Of a stretch of 64,000 nucleotides of DNA, positions 9,454-17,304 are shown piece by piece. The position numbers and the translations under genes were made by a program. The stretch covers positions 2,976,001-3,040,000 of the forward strand of contig NZ_JAHOOZ010000001.1 in the NCBI RefSeq assembly GCF_019075875.1. Reading direction: 5' to 3'. The notes beneath the pieces are model-generated. The model worked only from the letters and a program-made list of their open reading frames with translations, searched no databases and was not told where the DNA came from. Position 1 is the first letter of the stretch. Every line of letters starts with the position of its first letter. Source of the stretch: Novosphingobium sp. G106 (GTDB lineage Bacteria > Pseudomonadota > Alphaproteobacteria > Sphingomonadales > Sphingomonadaceae).

Positions 9454-10113
9454 GTGACATTCGACCAGAGCCCTGATTTCAGCACGGTGCTCGTCGGCAG
9501 TTCTGCCGAGGCCCCAGCGCCGCCTGCACCGCGCGTGACCTCCGGCGAGGGAGCCGGCGACGAGGGCCTGATGGTCGCCGTCGCGCAAGGTGACGTCGCC
9601 GCCTTCACCCAACTGGTCGAACGTCATTCGCCGCGGCTTTACCGCGTCGCCTACCGCATGCTCGGCAATGCCGAAGAGGCCGAGGACATCACCCAGGACG
9701 CCTTCGCCCGGCTCTGGCAGTCGGCACCCAAATGGACAGCGCGCGGCGGCGGCCTCGGCGCCTGGCTGCACCGGGTGGTGGTCAACCGTTGCCTCGACCG
9801 GCTGCGCCGGTTCCGCGTGGTCACCACCGACGTCCTGCCCGAGATCGCCGACGATGCGCCCTCGCCCGAGCGCTCGCTGGCGATCGACCGCCTCGGCCGT
9901 GCGGTGGACGACGCGCTCGCGGCATTGCCCGGCCGTCACCGTGCGGCGATTGTGCTTTGCTATTTCGAAGGCTTGAGCAACATACATGCCGCACAAGTGC
10001 TGGAGCTCAATCTGAAGGCCATGGAGTCGCTGCTGTTCAGGGCTAGGCGTAGTCTGCGCGAATTGCTCGAGGCGCGTGGCGTCCAGATCGAGGATCTGGA
10101 GCTGCTGCAGTGA
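9454..10113 (+). CDS. RNA polymerase sigma factor, ECF-like sigma-70 family
   Basis: 219 residues from a GTG at 9454. Region 2 (LVERHSPRLYRVAYRMLG, then EEAEDITQDAFARLWQ) and region 4 (LPGRHRAAIVLCYFEGLSN, then LLFRARRSLRELLEARG) are complete. The linker is short, as in extracytoplasmic-function sigmas. About 40 proline/alanine-rich residues precede region 2, so a start further in (ATG at 9571) is possible. The stop overlaps the GTG of the next gene, which is therefore coupled and a likely regulator of this sigma. I found no matching promoter of its own. Confidence 0.9.
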   Translation: MTFDQSPDFSTVLVGSSAEAPAPPAPRVTSGEGAGDEGLMVAVAQGDVAAFTQLVERHSPRLYRVAYRMLGNAEEAEDITQDAFARLWQSAPKWTARGGGLGAWLHRVVVNRCLDRLRRFRVVTTDVLPEIADDAPSPERSLAIDRLGRAVDDALAALPGRHRAAIVLCYFEGLSNIHAAQVLELNLKAMESLLFRARRSLRELLEARGVQIEDLELLQ

Positions 10114-10817
10114 GCGACGCCGATCTGAACCGCGACCTTCGCCTCGCCGACAGGCTGGGCCAGTTGCCGCAGCCCGCGCTGCCGGCGGGTCTCGCCGCGC
10201 GCATCGTCGCCAATGCCACGCGCCTGCCGCAGGATCGCGGCGAGCCGGCCGAGGAGCAGGCACCGGTTGCCGCCCCGCCCGAACATCGCCGCTGGCGGTG
10301 GCTGCCGCATGCGATCGGCACTGCGATCGCCGCGAGCGTGGTCGCCGCGCTGTTCCTGCAGCAAGGTTCGGTCGATCCGGCACCGCAGGCCGCCGCACCG
10401 CAGATAGTGCAGCAGGCCCCGGCGCCGCTGCCACAGGTCAAGCCGGAAAGCCCTACCGCAGCCCCGTCTCGTGAACCCGAGAGGTTTGCCTCGACCGCTC
10501 CGACTCTCGCGCCGAAACCCAAGGCTGTGAAAGAGCCCGGCAAGCTGAGCCCGTCGCCCGAACCCACGCCGGCGCCTTCCACCGCGCAGCCGCATCAGGA
10601 CCAGACTCCCGAACTTGCCACCGAGCAAAATCCGCCGGGCAGCGAAGGTCCGACACTGCAAGCCTACGGCCCGCCGGCGAGCGACGATCGCGGCGCCCCC
10701 ATGTTGCAGAGCGACCCATCCTCCGGTCTCGGCATCAGCGGCACCGCTTCGCCGAGCGTTCCGGCCCCCGCACCGTCACGGCCGGGGCGTGGCAGCACGA
10801 CGATGCCACGCTTCTGA
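10110..10817 (+). CDS. Proline-rich single-pass membrane protein, probable anti-sigma factor
   Basis: 235 residues starting at a GTG that overlaps the sigma stop by 4 nt. Residues 1-60 are cytoplasmic and helical (LNRDLRLADRLGQLPQP), a single membrane segment follows at about 68-84 (HAIGTAIAASVVAALFL), and the remainder is a Pro/Ala/Ser-rich periplasmic tail with no recognisable domain. This topology and the coupling to a sigma gene are typical of anti-sigma factors. There is no zinc-binding HxxxCxxC motif, so it is not of the ZAS class. The assignment rests on context and topology. Confidence 0.7.
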   Translation: MSDADLNRDLRLADRLGQLPQPALPAGLAARIVANATRLPQDRGEPAEEQAPVAAPPEHRRWRWLPHAIGTAIAASVVAALFLQQGSVDPAPQAAAPQIVQQAPAPLPQVKPESPTAAPSREPERFASTAPTLAPKPKAVKEPGKLSPSPEPTPAPSTAQPHQDQTPELATEQNPPGSEGPTLQAYGPPASDDRGAPMLQSDPSSGLGISGTASPSVPAPAPSRPGRGSTTMPRF

Positions 10818-10831
10818 GCCATTCGCTCCCG

Positions 10832-11581
10832 TCAGCGCAGCGGTGCGGGCGGATTCAGCACGGCGGTGTCGACCGCCGCGGTCAATGGACCATGACTGAA
10901 CAGCATGCGATGGCCGTCGTCGATGCCGATGCGGCGCGCCCGCGCCATCACCGCCGTGCGGCAGAGGCCGCCATCCTCCTCGGTCGCGAAGATACAGGTC
11001 ACCGGCAAGCCGCGGAGCAGCGGGATCGTATGGTCGGGATCGGCCGCCGCCGGGCCGCGGTAGAAGATGCCCAGCGGATTGGCGTGAAAGTAGACATCGG
11101 TCGCCGGCACGACCAGGACGACCGAGGCGATGCGTTGTCGGAGCTCGGGCGCGACCCGACCCAGACCGCTGCCGACGATATCCGCGCCGAACGAGCTGCC
11201 GATCACCGCAAGCCGCTGCGCCCCGCTCTCGGCCAGCGCCTCCGACAGCGACCGCGCGACGCTGCGATCGACGAAGGCGCGGTCGCGCTGCTGCGCGAAC
11301 AACGCCGGCGAACTGACGCTGAGCACCGGGATGCCGCGCGCGCGCAGGCTCTCCACGATCGCCTCGCCGGTGCCCATGCGCATGCCCATGTCGCCAGACC
11401 AATAGACCGCGGCGAGCGGATAGCGCCCCGGATGCTGCTCGTCCGATTGGCGAGGCCAGTGCAAGGCGAAAGGTTGGTTCTCGAAATAGCCGCCGAGCAC
11501 CATCAGGCCGATGCCGAGCAGCAAAAGCGCCGGAATCACACCCGAAATCACCCTCGTCCATCGCCAGCGCGTTGATCCCAT
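10832..11581 (-). CDS. VirJ/AcvB-like alpha/beta-hydrolase fold protein
   Basis: 249 residues. One N-terminal membrane or signal-anchor segment (VISGVIPALLLLGIGLMVLGG) precedes a domain with the VirJ family signatures: YWSGDMGMRMGTGEAIVESL, the nucleophile-like GSSFGADIVGSGL, and a C-terminal H in DDGHRMLFSH. Family members include Agrobacterium AcvB/VirJ; AcvB has been linked to hydrolysis of lysyl-phosphatidylglycerol in the periplasm. This one carries only the VirJ half. Convergent with the sigma/anti-sigma pair (14 nt apart) and divergent from the two-component genes, so it has its own promoter in 11582-11659. Confidence 0.75.
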   Translation of the reverse strand: MGSTRWRWTRVISGVIPALLLLGIGLMVLGGYFENQPFALHWPRQSDEQHPGRYPLAAVYWSGDMGMRMGTGEAIVESLRARGIPVLSVSSPALFAQQRDRAFVDRSVARSLSEALAESGAQRLAVIGSSFGADIVGSGLGRVAPELRQRIASVVLVVPATDVYFHANPLGIFYRGPAAADPDHTIPLLRGLPVTCIFATEEDGGLCRTAVMARARRIGIDDGHRMLFSHGPLTAAVDTAVLNPPAPLR

Positions 11582-11659
11582 GGTGCAAGTAGTGGCCTGG
11601 CAAGACTATCCTTGCGGTGGGGAAGAGATTAACTGCTCGTCATATCTAGGGAGAAAACG

Positions 11660-12352
11660 ATGGCGGGACGCATTCTGGTGGTCGAGGACGACGACCAGCT
11701 GGCGCAATATATCGGCAACGGTCTCGGCGAAGCCAATTACACCGTCGACCGCGCGAGCAACGGGCGCGACGGTCTGTTTCTCGCGAGCGACGGTGCCTTC
11801 GACGTCATCATCCTCGACCGCATGCTGCCGGGAATGGACGGCCTTGCCGTGCTCAAGGCCTTGCGCGCGGCCGACGTCGGCACGCCGGTGCTGATGCTTT
11901 CGGCCCTGCGCCAGACCGACGACCGCGTCGAGGGCCTGACCCACGGCGCCGACGACTATCTGGGCAAGCCCTTCGCCTTCACCGAGCTGCTGGCGCGCAT
12001 TCAGGCGCTGATGCGACGCGGCCAGACCAGCAACAGCGCGCCGCAGCAGACGCCCGTGCTGCATTGCGCCGATCTCGAGCTCGATCGCCTCGCGCGCCAG
12101 GTCAAGCGCGGCAAGCGCAAGATCGTCATGCAGCCGCGCGAGTTCCGCCTGCTCGAATATCTGATGCTGCACGAGGGCGAGGTGGTGACGCGCACCATGT
12201 TGCTCGAGGCGGTCTGGGACTTCCACTTCGATCCCGGCACCAATGTCATCGACGTCCATATCAGCCGGTTGCGCCGCAAGATCGACGATGGCGAGGCGCA
12301 GCCGCTGCTCCACACCGTGCGCGGGGCCGGCTACCGGCTTTCCGCGGACTAG
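11660..12352 (+). CDS. OmpR/PhoB-family response regulator
   Basis: 230 residues. The receiver carries E9, D10 and D11, phospho-acceptor D53 (VIILDRMLPGMDGL) and K104-type GKPFAFTELL. The winged-helix DNA-binding domain (about 130-228) is complete: MQPREFRLLEYLMLHEGEVV and HISRLRRKIDDG. A GGGAGAAA site lies about 5 nt before the ATG. The kinase gene begins 13 nt after its stop, so the two form a classical pair. Its target is not evident; the divergent VirJ-like gene is the nearest candidate. Confidence 0.93.
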   Translation: MAGRILVVEDDDQLAQYIGNGLGEANYTVDRASNGRDGLFLASDGAFDVIILDRMLPGMDGLAVLKALRAADVGTPVLMLSALRQTDDRVEGLTHGADDYLGKPFAFTELLARIQALMRRGQTSNSAPQQTPVLHCADLELDRLARQVKRGKRKIVMQPREFRLLEYLMLHEGEVVTRTMLLEAVWDFHFDPGTNVIDVHISRLRRKIDDGEAQPLLHTVRGAGYRLSAD

Positions 12353-12364
12353 ATTGCCATCCCG

Positions 12365-13714
12365 ATGCGGCGGATGTTCACCTCTACGATTGTCGGCCTG
12401 GGAATCGCGATCTTCATGCTGCAGTTCCTGTCGAGCGGTGCTGCGATCTACCTGCTGCGCACCCAGATGCAGGATATCGTCCATGCCGACCGCACGCGGC
12501 AGGTGCACGACGTGCGCGACGATCTGCTGGCCGCCTACTACGACGGTGGTTACGCCGAACTCCACGAATTCATTTCGCGCGACAAGGGCAGCCTGGCCGA
12601 CCCGGTGATTTTCGTGGCGCTGACCGGGCCGCACGGCACTTTGCTCAACAACGTCGCCCAAATGCCCGACGGCGTGCCCTACGACCGGCCGGGCATCGTC
12701 CATCTCCCTTTCGATGGCAATGCCCGCCGCGACGGTTTCGCCCTGGCAACGCGACTGCCGGAAAACGAGGAGCTCATCGTCGGTGCGCTGACCGACGCCG
12801 ACAACCGCTTCGATCTGGCTTTCGCCGAAGCGGTTGGCCTGACCGTGGCCCTGACCGTCGCGCTCGCGCTGCTGAGCGCCGTGCTGCTCGGCAGCGTGAT
12901 CAGCCGCCGCACCCATGCCATTGCCGAAACCGCCGAAGCGCTCGGCTCGGGCAATTTCGCTGCGCGCTTTCCGCGCGAGGACGTCGGTGACGGCTTCGAC
13001 CATCTACGCCGCCAGATGAACCTGATGGCGGAGCGCATCGACATGCTGATAAAGCAGCTCCATTCGGTCTCGGGCGCGCTGGCGCACGACCTGCAATCGC
13101 CGGTGGCCCGCCTCCGAGCTTCGATCGACACCGCGCTCGCCTGCGACATGGACGAGCGCGCCGGCGAAGCCCTGCAGCGCGCGCGTGACGATGCCGAAGC
13201 GCTCCAGGCCATGCTCGCCACTGCGCTCGAGCTCGACCGGCTCGAAAGCGGCACGATCGAGGATCGCCGCCGTATGATCGAACTCGGCGAAGTCGTCGAG
13301 GACATGACCGAGCTATACGAGCCGCTAGCCGAGCAGTCGAACATCGTGCTCGACTGGACCATCGATGCAGTCCGGGTGAAGGGCGACCGCGAACTGCTGT
13401 CGCGGGCCCTGGCCAACCTGATCGACAACGCGATCAAATATGGCGGCGACCGGATCACGCTGCGCTGCGCCGCCGAAGGGCCCTGGGCGCTGGTTACCGT
13501 GGCTGACAACGGACCCGGCATCGACGCCGAGGACCGCGAGCGCGTCATGGACCGCTTCACCCGGCTCGACGATGCCCGCAAGCAGCCGGGTGCCGGGCTC
13601 GGCCTCGCCATGGTCGCGGCAGTGGCGCAGCTCCACGGCGGCGCGCTCGAGTTGTCAGGCGGCGATGCGTCCGATCTCGGCGGCCTGATCGCGACGCTCC
13701 GCCTGCCCCGCTGA
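12365..13714 (+). CDS. Sensor histidine kinase, partner of the upstream response regulator
   Basis: 449 residues. Membrane segment at about 8-31, periplasmic sensor of about 120 residues, second membrane segment at about 155-180, HAMP (about 180-232), HisKA with the phospho-histidine H241 (SGALAHDLQSPVARLR) and a full ATPase domain (N box NLIDNAIKYGGD, G1 VADNGPGIDAED, G2 GAGLGLAMVAA). The usual H-E/D-x-x-T-P reads HDLQSP, with Ser in place of Thr. The last 60 nt overlap the opposite-strand glycosyltransferase gene, so transcripts of the two converge inside coding sequence. Confidence 0.92.
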   Translation: MRRMFTSTIVGLGIAIFMLQFLSSGAAIYLLRTQMQDIVHADRTRQVHDVRDDLLAAYYDGGYAELHEFISRDKGSLADPVIFVALTGPHGTLLNNVAQMPDGVPYDRPGIVHLPFDGNARRDGFALATRLPENEELIVGALTDADNRFDLAFAEAVGLTVALTVALALLSAVLLGSVISRRTHAIAETAEALGSGNFAARFPREDVGDGFDHLRRQMNLMAERIDMLIKQLHSVSGALAHDLQSPVARLRASIDTALACDMDERAGEALQRARDDAEALQAMLATALELDRLESGTIEDRRRMIELGEVVEDMTELYEPLAEQSNIVLDWTIDAVRVKGDRELLSRALANLIDNAIKYGGDRITLRCAAEGPWALVTVADNGPGIDAEDRERVMDRFTRLDDARKQPGAGLGLAMVAAVAQLHGGALELSGGDASDLGGLIATLRLPR

Positions 13715-16700
13715 CGCCAGCGCATTGACGCTGCCGGTGCGCTCGAGCTTGCCCCAGCCGATGCCCATGCCCTGCAATGCCGAACCGACCGCACGGATGA
13801 CGACGCTGTACATGAGCTGGCGATAGATGAAGCGCTGGGCGAGCAGCAGGAAAGCCGGGAACCGCTTCTCGCGCACGTCGAGCCGGTAGGCCACGAAGCC
13901 GCAGAGCAGGTCGACCGCGGTGAAGCCGAGCCAATAGGCGGCCATGCGCAGCACGTCGGTCTGGGTCTGGGCCCAGCCGTGCTGGGTCACGCGCAGGATG
14001 GTCCCGCCGATCGAGACCAGCAGCGCCAAGTCGATCGCCGGCGAGATCACCGCGAAGACGATCTGGAACAGCCAGGCCTGCGGCATGCCGACGAGCGCGA
14101 TGCCGCTCGGCTTGCCGCGGCCGAGGACGGCACGGTGCTTCCACAGGCACTGCAGCGTCCCGAACGACCAGCGGAAGCGCTGCTTCGACAGCGCGCGGAA
14201 AGTCTCCGGCGCTTCGGTCCAGGCCACGGCGTCCTCGTCGTAGGCGACGCGCCAGCCGCGGCGCTGGATGGCGATGGTGAGATCCTGGTCTTCGGCCAGG
14301 GTATCCTCGGGATAGCCGCCGACGTCGTCGAGCGCCTGCCGCCGCCAGGCGCCGACCGCCCCGGGCACGACCATGATCGCATCGAAGCGCGTCAATGCCT
14401 GGCGCTCGATGTTCTGCGCCGTGACATATTCGACCGCCTGCCAGCGGCTGACGAGATTCACCCGGTTGCCGACTTTGGCATTGCCCGCGACCGCGCCGAT
14501 GCGATCGTCGGTGAACCAGCGGACGAGGCGCGAGATGGTCTCGCGCTCGAACTGGGTGTCGGCATCGAGCGCGACGACGATCTCGCCGCTGGCGACCAGC
14601 AGCGCACGGTTGAGCGCCGAAGCCTTGCCGCCATTGGTCATCGTCAGCAGCGTGACCTTCGGATGCTCGGGGAAGGCCTCCGAAACGATCGCGCTGGTGC
14701 GGTCCTTCGAACCGTCGTCGGCGACGATGATCTCGATGTTGTCGTAGTCGCTCTCGAGGATCCGCGCGATCGACGACTCGATCACCGTTTCCTCGTTGTA
14801 GGCCGGGATGATTACGCTGACCCGCGGCGCAAACGGAGTTTCGGCCGGTGCAGGCTTCGGCTGCAGCCGCTTGCGCAGCAGCGCCAGCACCGTCATCCCC
14901 ACCGCGCGCAGCACGCCCAGCGAAATGGCGAAGAAGAACGTCCAGTTGAGCGCGACGATGAAGGCACCGATTACGGTGAAGGCGAATACGTCTGTCCTGA
15001 CCGCGGCCAGATCGATGCCCTCCACTCTGGGCATTACCTGGTCGCGGTCAAGACCTGCCAGCGTCGCAGTCGGTACGATGCGATAGCCGGCGTGTTGCAG
15101 TCCCGAAATGATCGCCGGCAGCGCGGCGACCGTCTGTGAGCGGTCACCGCCGCCATCGTGCAGCAGCACGACATTGGCGGTGCGATCGGGCGTCTGATTC
15201 TCGATGTCGGCCAGCGTGCGGTCGACAATCGCCTGCGTGCCCGGACGCGTCCAGTCGCCCGGATCGGCGTGGAGCCCGACGACGGTATAGCCCTGCCGCT
15301 GCGCGGCCAGCGCCGGCAGCAGTTCGTCGGCCGTGGTCGGCTCGGCGTCGCCGAAATAAGGGGCGCGGAACAGGCGGGTCGAGCGACCGGTGAAGGCCTC
15401 GATCAGCCGCTGTGTGGCGTTGAGCTCGAGATCGATCCCGGTCTCCGGCTCGTCGGCCATGTTCGGGTGGGTGTAGCTGTGGTTGCCGATCTCGTCGCCG
15501 TCGGCAACCATGCGCTGAAGCAGGCCGCGGTTGGCAACGCCGTTCTCGCCGACGATGAAGAAGGTCGCGGGAACGTGATAGGCCTCGAGAATCGAGAGGA
15601 TTTTCGGTGTCCACACCGGGTCCGGCCCATCGTCGAAGGTCAGCGAGACGAGCTTGGGCCGCGCGCCGGTGCGCTGGACGACATAGGGAGTCGGCAGCCG
15701 GTCGTAGTTCTCGCCCTGGATCAGATTGGTCTTGGGGTCGAAGTTGACCATGCGATGCCCGGGCTGTGGCACGGCGGCAATCTTGAGGATTTCGCCCTGC
15801 CCTTCGACGTCTACGTTGGCATCCTGCGCTATGGCCTCGAGCTTGGGCCGGGCCTGGCCGCCGCGCCAGGCGCCGAGCGCCGGCCAGAAGCCGGGATCCT
15901 CGGAGCCCAGACGCCAGATCGCGACATTGCCGACGCCAAGGCGCGAGAGCGTATGCAGCTCATTCCAACTCGCCGCTGCGTCGAGCATCCACACGTCGTG
16001 GCGATGGCCATCGTCGTCATATGAGAAGCCGACATTGCCACTGGCGCGGTCGAAGATCGGCGTCTCCTCGCTGTCGCGCGCCGCCTGCCAGGCCTCCTCA
16101 ACGGTCATGCTGTCGGCATGGCCATCGTGCCAGTCATAGGCATAGTTGCCCATGGCGACGATCGCCTTGCCCGGTGGCAGGCCCTGCAGCGTTGCAATCA
16201 GACGGTCGTTGAACCAGGCATCCGACGCGATCGGCCCCGGCTGTCCGCCTTGCCAGTGCTCGTCGTAGGCCATCAGGATCACGCGGTCGGCAACCTTGGC
16301 GAGATCGCCTACCGGCCAGATCGGATTGTCGATCGGCGTGGTCACCGAAACGAGCTTGCCCCTGGGCTGGAGCGCCGCGCGCGTCTCGCCGACCAGCCGG
16401 ACGAGATCGCCCATGCTGTTCGCGGGCAGATTCTCGAAGTCGAACATCACACCAGCGTCGTGCGTGCTGTCGAGATAGTGCGAGATTTCGCCGATCAGCT
16501 GCGTCCGCCGCCGCGGATCGCGCATCAGCGCCGCCGTGCCGGTGCCATCCCAGGTGCCGTTGGCGGCGTTCTGCAACACGGGCACGACCAGCGGTCGATG
16601 CAGGCTGCTGCCCACCACCCGCCGCAGCGGCGCGTCCTGGGTGGCGGCGAGATGTCCACCTTTGTCGAGCGACAACAGCGTCGGCGCGACCCAGTCGATC

Positions 16701-17038
16701 TGGTCGATATGGTGCGCCAGCGCGGGCGCGCTCTCATCGGTCCACGAAGTGTAGAAGGCGACGGTCAGCGGCTTGCCGGGATTGCTCGCCACTGGGACTT
16801 TCGGCTTGCCGTGGATGATATGCACGAGCTTGTGCTTGAAGCGGCTGACTTGCGTGCGGAACGGCAGCGCCGTCATGCGCTCGAAACCGATCGGCAGCGG
16901 CGAAGGCACCGGAACAGATACGACCGTGGAGGCGAAGATCAGACTGGCCGCAAGCGCCGTTACGATGGCAGCAAGCATCCCCCGCCGGACCCATTTGCGG
17001 CGGCGGCCCGACTGGTCGTAGAACACGGGACGTGTCAA
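13655..17038 (-). CDS. Three-domain GH18-like / NodB polysaccharide deacetylase / GT2 glycosyltransferase fusion
   Basis: 1127 residues. An N-terminal membrane anchor (about 20-38) leads to a GH18-like barrel (about 65-400; the acidic motif reads GVMFDFENLP and lacks the full DxxDxDxE). A NodB deacetylase follows (about 460-665; LTFDDGPDPVWTP with the metal-binding DD, and GNHSYTHPNM). A membrane segment precedes a GT2 domain (about 737-960; VIIPAYNEE, VALDADTQFE, EDQDLTIAIQRRGW, and QRFRWSFG for processive synthesis) with C-terminal membrane helices. It probably synthesises and trims a beta-linked amino-sugar polymer at the inner membrane. The final 60 nt run antisense into the kinase gene, so the last 20 residues have constrained composition. 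Confidence 0.88.
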   Translation of the reverse strand: MTRPVFYDQSGRRRKWVRRGMLAAIVTALAASLIFASTVVSVPVPSPLPIGFERMTALPFRTQVSRFKHKLVHIIHGKPKVPVASNPGKPLTVAFYTSWTDESAPALAHHIDQIDWVAPTLLSLDKGGHLAATQDAPLRRVVGSSLHRPLVVPVLQNAANGTWDGTGTAALMRDPRRRTQLIGEISHYLDSTHDAGVMFDFENLPANSMGDLVRLVGETRAALQPRGKLVSVTTPIDNPIWPVGDLAKVADRVILMAYDEHWQGGQPGPIASDAWFNDRLIATLQGLPPGKAIVAMGNYAYDWHDGHADSMTVEEAWQAARDSEETPIFDRASGNVGFSYDDDGHRHDVWMLDAAASWNELHTLSRLGVGNVAIWRLGSEDPGFWPALGAWRGGQARPKLEAIAQDANVDVEGQGEILKIAAVPQPGHRMVNFDPKTNLIQGENYDRLPTPYVVQRTGARPKLVSLTFDDGPDPVWTPKILSILEAYHVPATFFIVGENGVANRGLLQRMVADGDEIGNHSYTHPNMADEPETGIDLELNATQRLIEAFTGRSTRLFRAPYFGDAEPTTADELLPALAAQRQGYTVVGLHADPGDWTRPGTQAIVDRTLADIENQTPDRTANVVLLHDGGGDRSQTVAALPAIISGLQHAGYRIVPTATLAGLDRDQVMPRVEGIDLAAVRTDVFAFTVIGAFIVALNWTFFFAISLGVLRAVGMTVLALLRKRLQPKPAPAETPFAPRVSVIIPAYNEETVIESSIARILESDYDNIEIIVADDGSKDRTSAIVSEAFPEHPKVTLLTMTNGGKASALNRALLVASGEIVVALDADTQFERETISRLVRWFTDDRIGAVAGNAKVGNRVNLVSRWQAVEYVTAQNIERQALTRFDAIMVVPGAVGAWRRQALDDVGGYPEDTLAEDQDLTIAIQRRGWRVAYDEDAVAWTEAPETFRALSKQRFRWSFGTLQCLWKHRAVLGRGKPSGIALVGMPQAWLFQIVFAVISPAIDLALLVSIGGTILRVTQHGWAQTQTDVLRMAAYWLGFTAVDLLCGFVAYRLDVREKRFPAFLLLAQRFIYRQLMYSVVIRAVGSALQGMGIGWGKLERTGSVNALASAGQAERRDQAAEIGRIAA

Positions 17039-17209
17039 TCGCGAAGCCCATCAGGAGAGGAAGGTTGACGACCCGGCACCAGGGGATGACAGGGCGATTG
17101 CCAGAACAGCACCGGATCGTCGAAGCCACTTTTACGCAGTTGGACCCGACGGAGTGGTGGCCGGGAGATTACGATTTGGACATTTGGTCTGTGCCCCTCG
17201 ACCATAGAT

Positions 17210-17221
17210 GGGGATATCCCC
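17210..17221. promoter_or_regulatory. 12-bp palindrome upstream of the CHAT/TPS operon
   Basis: GGGGATATCCCC is perfectly self-complementary and lies about 84 nt before the GTG of the CHAT gene, in the 266-nt region shared with the divergent glycosyltransferase fusion. It could be an operator for either gene. A single copy; function unproven. Confidence 0.3.
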
Positions 17222-17304
17222 TTCAGGGCGGGTGCGGGACTGTGTGCCAAAGGGCGCATAGTCGGTAAAACAACCAGGGTTTCGGGGCGCGTTCGACAAG
17301 GGCA

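Noticed and set aside
11606..13003. 465-residue minus-strand frame over the response regulator and kinase
   Set aside because: Runs opposite two clear genes; no domain, His/Gln/Val/Asp-rich shadow composition.
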